Source: Pseudomonadales bacterium
GTDB taxonomy: Bacteria > Pseudomonadota > Gammaproteobacteria > Pseudomonadales > Azotimanducaceae
Length of the DNA stretch: 64,000 nt
Assembly: GCA_019090615.1 (NCBI GenBank)
Contig: JAHRVQ010000018.1
Coordinates: forward strand, 53,816 to 117,815
Reading direction: 5' to 3'
The translations under genes and the position numbers were made by a program. Shown here piece by piece: positions 9,361 through 17,239 of this stretch. Position 1 is the first letter of the stretch; each line of letters starts with the position of its first letter. Under the pieces are notes generated by a model. The model did no database searches. It was not told the DNA's origin and saw only the letters and a list, made by a program, of their open reading frames with translations.

Positions 9361-10695
9361 TCAGATGGTGCCGGTCGGTGCCGCTGAATGATTTTTGATT
9401 AATGACGGCCAGTCTTCTGCTTTCATCCATTCCTGCCATGATCGATACAGCCAAAGTTGTGCGTGTTCATTGACAGCAGTTTCAATACTGCTTTGTCCTG
9501 ATGGATCAAGCTTAACGGTATCGTGGCCACGGCCCATGGCAAAATTCAGTGGCCGGTCGCGGGTTGCACCCAGATTTGAGGTGCGGGTACTATGACTCCA
9601 GTTTTCACCATCATCCTGTTCGAGTAATCCAGCCGGGCCAAAAAAATGGGTGGCCATCTGGACGATTTTTTTTCTTTCTGTTGCGTTCATGGATTTTTCA
9701 ACCAGGGTGAACCACCAAAGTTCGGTTTCCAGTGGCCCTCTGGGAATACGCAAGCATAGCTGGGTCCCGCCGGTTGAAACCCACAGGTTAGGGAAGATGT
9801 TTGGATGGCCTGTGGCGCGGATACCCACTGGGCCCAGTTCCGCTTTCGCCTGCTCACTAGCGCGCCAATTGGGTAGCTTGTCCTTATTGGTCAAGTGTTT
9901 ATTGGCAGCTTCAAATGCAGCCTGTTCTGCCTCTGTAACCCCAGGGCCACTAATGCCGTGGCCGTAATCGCCGAGTAGCACCATCTGCTGCAGGGGGGCA
10001 AGAAATGCTTCATCGATCATACCGGTGCGGAGCGCAGAATAGTGGCTTACTTTGGGGTGATACCAGTCAAACAGGTTGTCCACGGCTAACTTCCAGTTGC
10101 ACTGAATACGATTTTTCTGGATGCCATCCAGCACTTCAACCGCGCCATTTTTTGCCACCATATCGATGCTAAGGCATCCTACCCAACCAAGAAAATCCTC
10201 CAGTGGTGGTGCAGCAGGGTCCAGCGTTGCAAATATAAAACCCTTATAACCGGATACCTGGGCGGCTTTGGAAAGGCCCCATTCTGACTTGTCGAGATCC
10301 GAACGATAGAAATTTTCATAACCTGGGACACCCACAAGCTTGCCATCAAGGTCAAAGTTCCAGCCATGATAGGAGCAAAAAAATGAGCGTGTCTTACCCT
10401 GGTCAGCGCGACATACTGTATTGCCGCGATGTGGGCAGGTATTTAGTAAAACCTGTATTTCGCCGTTACGATCGCGAACCACGATAACCTGGTTTTCGCC
10501 AATATAATTCATGAAGAAATCGCCGGTTTCGGGAATCTGCGATTCGTGACACATGAAATTCCAGGCTCTGGCAAAAATATTTTCTAGTTCTGCCGCGTAT
10601 ATGCCAGGGTCAGAGAATATACGTCGATCTACAACCCCTTTTTCGTGGTCTACCCAGGAGTCTTTATTTAGGACCTGCTGGTCAGTGGCAATCAT
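9361..10695 (-). CDS. Rieske non-heme iron oxygenase, alpha subunit
   Basis: A 444-residue oxygenase component. The Rieske [2Fe-2S] ligands are C87-x-H89 and C107-x2-H110 (TCPHRGNTVC ... FFCSYHGW). The mononuclear iron site reads DNLFDWYHPKVSH with His213 and His218; the acid expected to link neighbouring subunits is Asp210, with the spacing of the ENYxECYH type of oxygenases. Length suits ring-hydroxylating or O-/N-dealkylating enzymes. No beta subunit, ferredoxin or reductase gene lies nearby, so it must use distant partners. AGAAGG precedes the ATG. The acyl-CoA dehydrogenase gene lies upstream on the same strand, with 157 bp between. Confidence 0.93.
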   Translation of the reverse strand: MIATDQQVLNKDSWVDHEKGVVDRRIFSDPGIYAAELENIFARAWNFMCHESQIPETGDFFMNYIGENQVIVVRDRNGEIQVLLNTCPHRGNTVCRADQGKTRSFFCSYHGWNFDLDGKLVGVPGYENFYRSDLDKSEWGLSKAAQVSGYKGFIFATLDPAAPPLEDFLGWVGCLSIDMVAKNGAVEVLDGIQKNRIQCNWKLAVDNLFDWYHPKVSHYSALRTGMIDEAFLAPLQQMVLLGDYGHGISGPGVTEAEQAAFEAANKHLTNKDKLPNWRASEQAKAELGPVGIRATGHPNIFPNLWVSTGGTQLCLRIPRGPLETELWWFTLVEKSMNATERKKIVQMATHFFGPAGLLEQDDGENWSHSTRTSNLGATRDRPLNFAMGRGHDTVKLDPSGQSSIETAVNEHAQLWLYRSWQEWMKAEDWPSLIKNHSAAPTGTI

Positions 10696-10852
10696 TTACA
10701 TACCTTCTGGTCGATAAAATTACTCGAAATAGCCGGCGAGAAAAATCTTCGAGAGCCTTACCTGCTGGCTAATTGTTTATTGCTGAATGTTTATGGGTCA
10801 ATTGGCAGTAACTGTTGGTGCCAATTTTCACAGTGTTCTCAACATACTAACA

Positions 10853-12034
10853 TTAATTCTGTTTTGCTCGCTTTTTATCCTGCTTCGGGAAAGAAAGGTT
10901 GAACAGGTTGTCGTAGGCTAGCCCCCAGGGTGGGCGCAGGAACCCAAGTGCCCTTACGTCCTGTGCCCAGCGGCCAAGTGGGCTTGAGCGGGAAAAGCTG
11001 GCGCCGCCGACGACCTTGCTTAACCTGCCAAGACAACTTTCCGAGAGTTCCGCAACGGTTGCTTTGCCACGGGCTGCAGCAATCACACCGTCGATACCGG
11101 AAGCGCTGGATTCAACGGTGTTTATCATGCCCTCGTAGGCCTGCCGGATTAACCAGGCTTCATTTTCCGCTCGAACCCATTCTACGCGTTCATAGGGGCG
11201 CATTTTATCAGCCTTGGAAACCAGCTTTTGACGTGCAAATTGAATCGCCTGATCAACTATTGCGACGATAACGGCTGTGAATAAGGTATTGCCTATGGGC
11301 CCAGCGGCAGCCCCTGAACTGGCCATTCCGCCAGCCCAGGCTGATCGAATGGCGGGAAAATTTTCAAACTTGAAGGCATGGGATTGGGTCGCGCTCATAC
11401 CGTGTCCGTCCCACTCGGCAGCGAGGGTGACGCCTTCTGAGCCGTCCCAGGGGATGTCGGCGATTTCAAGAATGAATAATTCGGGTACTTTTTCACCTAC
11501 TGCACGTGCGGTAGTCATCATATAATTCGACATACCTGAGCCACTGCCAAAATGTTTTTCGCCGGTGAGTAAATAATGCCCGGCTTTATCCGTTGGCGTG
11601 GCGATAGACTGACTTTGCATAATGTCACCACCAGAGCCGGGTTCGGAAGTCACCGTACCCCACCAGGCGCCCTGGCGAACAGACTCGGTGATCCAGTCAA
11701 CCTGTGCTTGCCATGCAGGGGCTGCTTCTTGCGGCGGTTTTCCGGCTGCGATCCAGAAGATAAGTACACAGGGATGCATGGCGCTTACCAGCGCGACCGA
11801 AGGGTCACCCATTGCGATGGTGTGGATCATTGCTGCATAAGGCCGAATACATTGCTGCACGTCGGTCCATAAGCCGCCGTCAGCCGCCGCAATACCTGTC
11901 TGTAAAAACCCGGCTTCGGCTATCAGGTCAAAGTCAGCTTTTTCAAGGTGGCGGCGCTGCTGCCGTTCTGTTCTTTGGCCAGCAAACTTTGCGGCTATCT
12001 GACTAAGGTTTTCGATAATTTGATGACTCTGCAC
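10853..12034 (-). CDS. Acyl-CoA dehydrogenase family protein
   Basis: A 393-residue protein of the acyl-CoA dehydrogenase superfamily. Visible elements are the helical N-domain, the middle domain segment GTVTSEPGSGGDI (flavin-contacting), LTGEKHFGSGSGMSNY, and EWDGHGMSATQSHAFKFENF before the C-terminal helices. The start is a GTG at 12034 with AGGAGCC upstream. The usual catalytic Glu position is not obvious in the C-terminal segment (SFSRSSPLGRWAQDVRALGF resembles the group D flavin monooxygenases). So either a dehydrogenase or an FADH2-dependent oxygenase is possible. It lies upstream of the Rieske gene on the same strand and could share its transcript. Confidence 0.85.
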   Translation of the reverse strand: MQSHQIIENLSQIAAKFAGQRTERQQRRHLEKADFDLIAEAGFLQTGIAAADGGLWTDVQQCIRPYAAMIHTIAMGDPSVALVSAMHPCVLIFWIAAGKPPQEAAPAWQAQVDWITESVRQGAWWGTVTSEPGSGGDIMQSQSIATPTDKAGHYLLTGEKHFGSGSGMSNYMMTTARAVGEKVPELFILEIADIPWDGSEGVTLAAEWDGHGMSATQSHAFKFENFPAIRSAWAGGMASSGAAAGPIGNTLFTAVIVAIVDQAIQFARQKLVSKADKMRPYERVEWVRAENEAWLIRQAYEGMINTVESSASGIDGVIAAARGKATVAELSESCLGRLSKVVGGASFSRSSPLGRWAQDVRALGFLRPPWGLAYDNLFNLSFPKQDKKRAKQN

Positions 12035-12479
12035 GCTGGCTCCTGGGTTTCTTTTTGTTACTTATTGGTAGGCTAGATAATTGTGTTAAGTTTTTAATGA
12101 TGCGCCCGACAGAATCTGATTCTGGTTCTGATTTTGGTGCTGGTGCTGCATTAAATCCTGGTTTGACTGCTGGGCTTGTCTGACGTCTCTTATGTTTCGG
12201 TTACCTGTGTTAGCGTGATGGCCGAGAGAAGTAACTTATCATAATGCTAATTATACCGGACCGGAAGCCTATATAAAATATTGGTCCGGTTGAGCTTCGG
12301 TGAGAAGGCAAGGGAAGGGCACAGAACGGAACGGAAGGTCATGTTGCCAGCTTGAAAATTAACGGTTCAACTCATATAAAGGTCTGTGGGCTTGTGCGGG
12401 GACGATAATAAAATGTTTCAGCAATGTTGTAGAAATGTTAGGTTTTTACATTCTAAATTTGTACTAACTGGAGTGCAGG
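12035..12479. other. Divergent intergenic region with a spaced inverted repeat
   Basis: About 445 bases between the divergent dehydrogenase and MFS genes. The inverted repeat at 12255-12290 is the only clear structure. No gene is supported. Confidence 0.5.
12255..12290. promoter_or_regulatory. Candidate operator: 8-bp inverted repeat around a TATATAAAAT element
   Basis: Perfect arms ACCGGACC (12255-12262) and GGTCCGGT (12283-12290) flank a 20-base spacer that contains TATATAAAAT, which resembles a promoter -10 region. The position between divergent genes fits a regulator site controlling one or both. Confidence 0.4.
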
Positions 12480-13856
12480 ATGGCTGAGCAACAAAAAGGG
12501 CAAAATGGGCGTGACTCAGGTTATCCTGCTAGCGATAAAGCCGCGCCTGAGAATGACAGCAACAAGCCGCTGGCTGGGCAGGCACCGCTCTTTAGTAAGC
12601 CTTATATACGTTATGTGGTGGGCATGCTTACGGTGGTTTATGTTTTTAATTTCATCGACCGGCAAATTCTATCGATACTGCTGCCCTCTATAAAAGCCGA
12701 GTTCGAATTAAGTGATACGGCGCTGGGCTTTTTGACAGGTTTTGCTTTTGCGGCCTTTTATGCAACCCTGGGTATGCCCATTGCTCGGCTTGCCGACCGT
12801 CATTCCAGGGTAACTATAATCACCATTTGCCTCAGCATCTGGAGTGCAATGACCATGCTATGTGGTATGGCAGGCAGTTATTGGCAGTTGCTGATTGCTC
12901 GTATTGGCGTGGGTATTGGTGAAGCTGGGGGAAGTCCATCATCGCATTCGTTGATTGCAGACTATGTGCCTGTTGATGGCCGCAGTACCGCCCTTGGGAT
13001 CTACTCGCTGGGTGTCTCAATTGGGATTTTATTTGGCTTTCTTGCCGGTGGCTGGCTGGATGAGTTTTTTGGCTGGCGTACTGCTTTCCTGGTGGTGGGT
13101 CTGCCTGGGATACTGTTGGCGATAATTTTAAGAATGACGGTAAAAGAGCCGCCACGGGGTTATTCTGAAGGCGGTCTGCCGGCAGATAATGTGCAGCCCG
13201 GCATGGGTGAAGTATTTCGGCATCTATGGACCCAACGCTCTTTTCGCCATATCGCCTTTGGCAGCGCGTTACATGCCTTCGTAGGTTATGGGGTTATACA
13301 GTGGATCCCTTCATTTTTGCATCGCAGCCATCAAATGGAAACCTGGGAGATTGCTTCATGGCTGGCACCTATCATTGGTATTGGCGGCGGGCTTGGTAGT
13401 GTGCTGGGTGGTATGTTGGCCGATAAGTTGGGCCGGCGTGATATTCGTTGGCAGATGTGGATCTCGGCCTTAGGCTTGTTTATTGGTGCGCCATTTGCGA
13501 TTGGGGTATACCTGTCATCTGATCCGTATACTGCATTAGCTTTTTTTGTCCTGCCAACCATTATTGTAGCGGTGTACCACGGCCCAGTTTATGCCATGAC
13601 TCAAGGCCTGGCACCAGTTCGGATGCGTGCCATGGCTGCAGCTGTGCTGTTGTTTGTGACCAATATTATTGGTCTGGGGTTCGGCCCCCAGGTAGTGGGG
13701 ATTATGAGCGATCTGTTAGAGCCGAAGTATGGTATCCACTCGTTGCGTTATGCATTGTTGCTGGTTACGTTAATTTATTTTTGGTCAGGTATTCATTATT
13801 TGCTGGCTGCAAGGACCCTGAAAGAGGATTTGGCCCGTGTTCAGGCGGACCAATAG
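12480..13856 (+). CDS. MFS transporter, spinster-like
   Basis: A 458-residue major facilitator protein with about 12 hydrophobic segments. After a hydrophilic N-terminus of about 40 residues the first helix carries VYVFNFIDRQILSILLP, the signature of the spinster/ACS-like MFS subgroup, and the loop after helix 2 reads ARLADRHSR, the family's D-R-x-x-R motif. The ATG has GGAG about 8 bases upstream. Relatives in catabolic clusters import or export small organic acids or steroids; direction and substrate are not readable. It converges with the amidohydrolase gene across a strong hairpin terminator. Confidence 0.9.
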   Translation: MAEQQKGQNGRDSGYPASDKAAPENDSNKPLAGQAPLFSKPYIRYVVGMLTVVYVFNFIDRQILSILLPSIKAEFELSDTALGFLTGFAFAAFYATLGMPIARLADRHSRVTIITICLSIWSAMTMLCGMAGSYWQLLIARIGVGIGEAGGSPSSHSLIADYVPVDGRSTALGIYSLGVSIGILFGFLAGGWLDEFFGWRTAFLVVGLPGILLAIILRMTVKEPPRGYSEGGLPADNVQPGMGEVFRHLWTQRSFRHIAFGSALHAFVGYGVIQWIPSFLHRSHQMETWEIASWLAPIIGIGGGLGSVLGGMLADKLGRRDIRWQMWISALGLFIGAPFAIGVYLSSDPYTALAFFVLPTIIVAVYHGPVYAMTQGLAPVRMRAMAAAVLLFVTNIIGLGFGPQVVGIMSDLLEPKYGIHSLRYALLLVTLIYFWSGIHYLLAARTLKEDLARVQADQ

Positions 13857-13904
13857 GGCATTAAACGTTGCAAGGTATAAATATTAGCTGGTAGCTAAAT
13901 TTCC

Positions 13905-13939
13905 AACCCTGCCAGGCAACCTGTTTGCCTGGCAGGGTT
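13905..13939. terminator. Bidirectional terminator hairpin
   Basis: A perfect 15-bp stem (AACCCTGCCAGGCAA with its complement) and a 5-base loop lies between the convergent MFS gene (stop 13856) and amidohydrolase gene (stop 13953). It is followed by CTTTAAT on the plus strand and GGAAATTT on the minus strand. Confidence 0.8.
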
Positions 13940-13952
13940 CTTTAATACACCG

Positions 13953-15152
13953 TTATAAGGTGACTTCTGCTGCTACTTTTTCACGTTTGGTCTCATCGGC
14001 TGCGGTGGGTGATTCGACTTTATAAAGATCAAGTCCGTTCTGCCAGAGTATTTTACGTTGCGTCTCTGCATCACAGTCGCCCAGGCCTTCTTTAATGCGA
14101 TCATGTACCTCATCGCCATAGAGTGAGGTTGGATGGGGGAAATCGGTTTCAAATAAAATTTTATCTACCCCGACAATATCAATCAGGCGTCTGGGTGCGA
14201 CCTGTTCAAACCAGTAGCAGGCGTAAACATTGCGCGCAAAGTATTCTGATGGCAACATATCAAGGTCAGGTCGTTCATCGCCGACACGATTGCCCTTGAA
14301 TTGATAATCCAGCGCTTCAAGTACAAAAGGAATCCAGCCAATGCCGCTTTCTACGGAAACAAATTTTATAGTTGGGTAACGGGCAAGGACGCCAGAGAGC
14401 AATAGATCGCTCAGGTGAATGCCATTTTTAAGGAAGATATCAATGGAAAGGTGGGCAAAGGCTGCCATTTTTCCATAGGTTTTTACGGTTTCACGATGTA
14501 GACCGCCGTCCATATTACCCGAACCAATATGAAAGCTGATAGGTTGATCCAGTTCAACGGCAACTTCCCATATAGGGTTCCATGATGGGGAGCCAAGGAT
14601 CGGTTGGCCAAGCGATGCGGGATCACCAGTAAAAAGAATGCCCTTATGGCCCATGGCAGCACAACGTCTAATTTCCTTAACTGACTCAGCAACATCCCAG
14701 AAGGGCAAGGAAGTGATGGGCAGCAGGCGGCGTGAATCTGCGGATGCCCATTCGGTCTGCCAGTCGTTGTAGGCCTTAACACAGGCAATTTTCAGTTCAG
14801 CATCGTCGAGTTTTAAAAATGCCTGGCCGCCAAAACCGCCCACATTGGGATACATAACCATGGCCCAGATACCCATTTTATCCATATATTTCAGCCGTTC
14901 GTGGGCATTAAAAGCGCCCTGATGCATGGCATCCCAGCTACGTGGCCAGTTAGTCATATCACCTACGCCGGCAGTTGCTGACATACCAGGGTTACCAATA
15001 CGCTTATCACCCAGGTACCAGAACGGTGTGCCATTGGCATCATCAACAATATGTGGCACCTTGTCCTTCATTTTTGCCGGTACTCGGTCAACCCATACGT
15101 CAGGGGTTTCGGTGACATGGGTATCAACGTCGATTATGGTATAACCGCTCAT
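13953..15152 (-). CDS. Amidohydrolase family protein
   Basis: A 399-residue amidohydrolase-2 type TIM barrel. The N-terminus YTIIDVDTHVTETPDVW supplies a D-x-H metal motif; ISFHIGSGN in the middle and KILFETDFPHPTS near the C-terminus supply the expected His and Asp metal residues. I start at the ATG at 15152 because AAGGAGAG lies 5-6 bases upstream; a longer frame to 15200 has no such site. It belongs to the family of metal-dependent hydrolases/decarboxylases, like the genes at 1-531 and 43284-44489. It is divergent from an enoyl-CoA hydratase gene with a perfect 40-bp palindrome in the shared promoter region. Confidence 0.88.
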   Translation of the reverse strand: MSGYTIIDVDTHVTETPDVWVDRVPAKMKDKVPHIVDDANGTPFWYLGDKRIGNPGMSATAGVGDMTNWPRSWDAMHQGAFNAHERLKYMDKMGIWAMVMYPNVGGFGGQAFLKLDDAELKIACVKAYNDWQTEWASADSRRLLPITSLPFWDVAESVKEIRRCAAMGHKGILFTGDPASLGQPILGSPSWNPIWEVAVELDQPISFHIGSGNMDGGLHRETVKTYGKMAAFAHLSIDIFLKNGIHLSDLLLSGVLARYPTIKFVSVESGIGWIPFVLEALDYQFKGNRVGDERPDLDMLPSEYFARNVYACYWFEQVAPRRLIDIVGVDKILFETDFPHPTSLYGDEVHDRIKEGLGDCDAETQRKILWQNGLDLYKVESPTAADETKREKVAAEVTL

Positions 15153-15212
15153 TTTTCTCTCCTTAAATAATATTGTTAGCAGGTAATTTTTTAACGGCAA
15201 CTTTATTGCCAG

Positions 15213-15252
15213 ACTGATGAATATTCATAAATATTTATGAATATTCATCAGT
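15213..15252. promoter_or_regulatory. Perfect 40-bp palindrome between divergent genes
   Basis: Bases 15213-15252 read the same on both strands without a mismatch. The ends are ACTGATG / CATCAGT, the centre is TAAATATTTA, and the 10-bp palindrome TGAATATTCA occurs once in each half. It lies 61 bp from the amidohydrolase start (15152) and 128 bp from the hydratase start (15380). A dimer or tetramer regulator binding site is the most likely role; a cruciform-forming element or divergent terminator is less likely. Confidence 0.75.
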
Positions 15253-15379
15253 AACTGGCTAGCTTTATTGCTGAAGTCAAATTTCATTGGCTTCCATGCT
15301 ATATTAATCCAGTCTCAACGCCTAGCCTGAGTTTAGTGGCAAAAGGCAATAATTCAGCAAACAAAGGAATAAACAGAGC

Positions 15380-16135
15380 ATGGCAAAAATACGAGTCGAG
15401 GAAAATGGTGCCGTTCGAACGGTTACATTGACGCGCGCGGAAAAGCGCAATGCGTTAGATTATGAAATGTTAGATGAGCTTACGGGCGCCTTTAAGGTTG
15501 TGCCAGCAGAGACTGAGCGGGTGACGGTAATTCGTGCTGAAGGGCCCGTATTCTGTTCCGGAATGGACCTTAAGGCCAGGCAGCAAAATCTCACGGGCGC
15601 ATCGCCGATTGAAGTTATGTTGCATGCGGTTGAAACCTATCCGTTACCCGTAGTTGGTGTTGTGCAGGGTGATGCCATAGCGGGTGGTAATGAGCTGGCG
15701 CTGCATTGCGACCTGGTAGTTGCAAGTAGTGAAGCCAGGTTTGGTATGTCGTTGGCACAGATTGGTTTAGCACCTACCTGGTTCCTGGCTAAAAAACTGC
15801 TTGAAGTCGCAGGCCCAGTTAAAACCCGAGAGTTCTTACTACTTGGCGATCCATTTCCGTCGCAGCGAATGTATGACATGGGTTTAATTTCAAGAGTGGC
15901 GAGCCCTGCCTTACTAGAAACTGAAGCGCAGAAAATCATTGAACGTTTGGCTGCTAACGCACCTATGTCGCTGAAAGCAATGAAGGCATTAATTGTTCGC
16001 GAAATGTGCTTTCGTGATGGCATTTATCACAAGGATATTGACGCTATGGTCACTGCCTGTGGCTTAAGTGACGATTCCAAAGAAGGGGTCGCAGCTCGCC
16101 TTGAGAAACGTGTCGCAATCTTTAAAGGCAGTTAG
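15380..16135 (+). CDS. Enoyl-CoA hydratase/isomerase family protein
   Basis: A 251-residue crotonase-fold protein. GPVFCSGMDLKAR (about 55-67) forms the first part of the oxyanion hole and DAIAGGNELALHCD (98-111) holds the second, with Glu105 at the position of one catalytic Glu. The second usual Glu is missing: FGMSLAQIGLAP has Leu125 where hydratases have Glu. So hydration may be lost and isomerase, hydrolase or other crotonase chemistry is possible. Length is normal. AAGGAA lies 11 bases before the ATG. It may form a regulatory unit with the divergent amidohydrolase across the 40-bp palindrome. Confidence 0.9.
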   Translation: MAKIRVEENGAVRTVTLTRAEKRNALDYEMLDELTGAFKVVPAETERVTVIRAEGPVFCSGMDLKARQQNLTGASPIEVMLHAVETYPLPVVGVVQGDAIAGGNELALHCDLVVASSEARFGMSLAQIGLAPTWFLAKKLLEVAGPVKTREFLLLGDPFPSQRMYDMGLISRVASPALLETEAQKIIERLAANAPMSLKAMKALIVREMCFRDGIYHKDIDAMVTACGLSDDSKEGVAARLEKRVAIFKGS

Positions 16136-16205
16136 ATAAAGTTAAACAGAAGGCCGTTTGAGAAGCCGATATATCCAAGAGGCCGAAGTATTGACGCTCC
16201 CGCCG

Positions 16206-16997
16206 CTAGCCTGGTGGGCGCATCTGACGTTGAATAAAATCAATAACGGCGTTATTAAAAGCTTCTGGCGCATCGATATTTACCGCATGGCCGCCATCAG
16301 CGGCGACGACTTCCAGGTTAGGAATATGTTTTTCTGCATATTCTCGGTGTTGAACAAATCGACTTTCACGCTCGCCAACCACCAGTAAGGTCGGTACTGA
16401 AGTGGCTGAAACACTATCGGCAACGGATGATAAGGGCGAGTTATACTGGAAAACATTAGCCAGTCCGTTGGGGTTTAGCAGCGGCGCATCTACCATTAAT
16501 TCGTCTTGCGCACCTGCGGGTAGGCGTTTTGCCTTGCTCGGGTGTACGCTCATCCTCTCTAGTCCAGCTTTGCCTCGCTGTTTAATATTCTCAGCCAGTT
16601 TGGCAGGGTTTTTATAAAGTTCTTTAGTTAGTTCTTCGGTCGCCAAGGCGGAGGTGGAATTGGTGAAAATTTGCCCCATAACCCGTTTGGGATATTTCAG
16701 TGAGTAGCGTAATGTTGTTGAAGCGCCGAAAGATTGGCCGCAAATAAACCAGGAATCTGCGCCAATTTCTTCACGAATAGCTTCAAGTTGTTCTACGTAT
16801 GCATTGGGATCATATAAGTCCGGGTCGTCAGGAGAAGGCGAGCGCCCATGGCCAAAGCTTTCTACCACGACAGGCGTTGTATGTTGCTTTAGGCCTTCAA
16901 GGTTTCGTACCCACTGGGCCCGGCTCGAAAGAATGCCATGTAATAACATGAGGTAAGGTCCATTGCCGTCGTGTACGTCATAGTGAAATTTACTCAT
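16206..16997 (-). CDS. Alpha/beta hydrolase
   Basis: A 263-residue alpha/beta-hydrolase fold protein. LLHGILSS (18-25) is the oxyanion-hole HG motif, GQSFG (87-91) the nucleophile elbow with Ser89, and DGGHAVNID near residue 240 carries the catalytic His. There is no signal peptide, so it acts in the cytoplasm. The fold includes C-C bond hydrolases (meta-cleavage product hydrolases), esterases and lactonases; lactone opening after the Baeyer-Villiger enzyme is one attractive role but is only inference. The gene converges with the enoyl-CoA hydratase gene, with 70 bp between stops. Confidence 0.88.
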   Translation of the reverse strand: MSKFHYDVHDGNGPYLMLLHGILSSRAQWVRNLEGLKQHTTPVVVESFGHGRSPSPDDPDLYDPNAYVEQLEAIREEIGADSWFICGQSFGASTTLRYSLKYPKRVMGQIFTNSTSALATEELTKELYKNPAKLAENIKQRGKAGLERMSVHPSKAKRLPAGAQDELMVDAPLLNPNGLANVFQYNSPLSSVADSVSATSVPTLLVVGERESRFVQHREYAEKHIPNLEVVAADGGHAVNIDAPEAFNNAVIDFIQRQMRPPG

Positions 16998-17239
16998 TAT
17001 TGCCGATATTCCCCAATAGTTTGCTGCTGGCTAACTGTAAGGGCTAATTTATACGTAATGGGGCCAAAGCACGCAAGTGATATTTAGCCCCGATCAAATT
17101 GACTGCTTGCAATTTTTCGCTAATTTAACCGTTTTCTATTTTTTGCGTTGCATAAGTTGGCGCATGTCCCTGGGCGTTGGACTCGATCAGGGCTGATGGA
17201 TAAACTCACCGCCCGCACTCATTATTGAACCGTGCTGTT

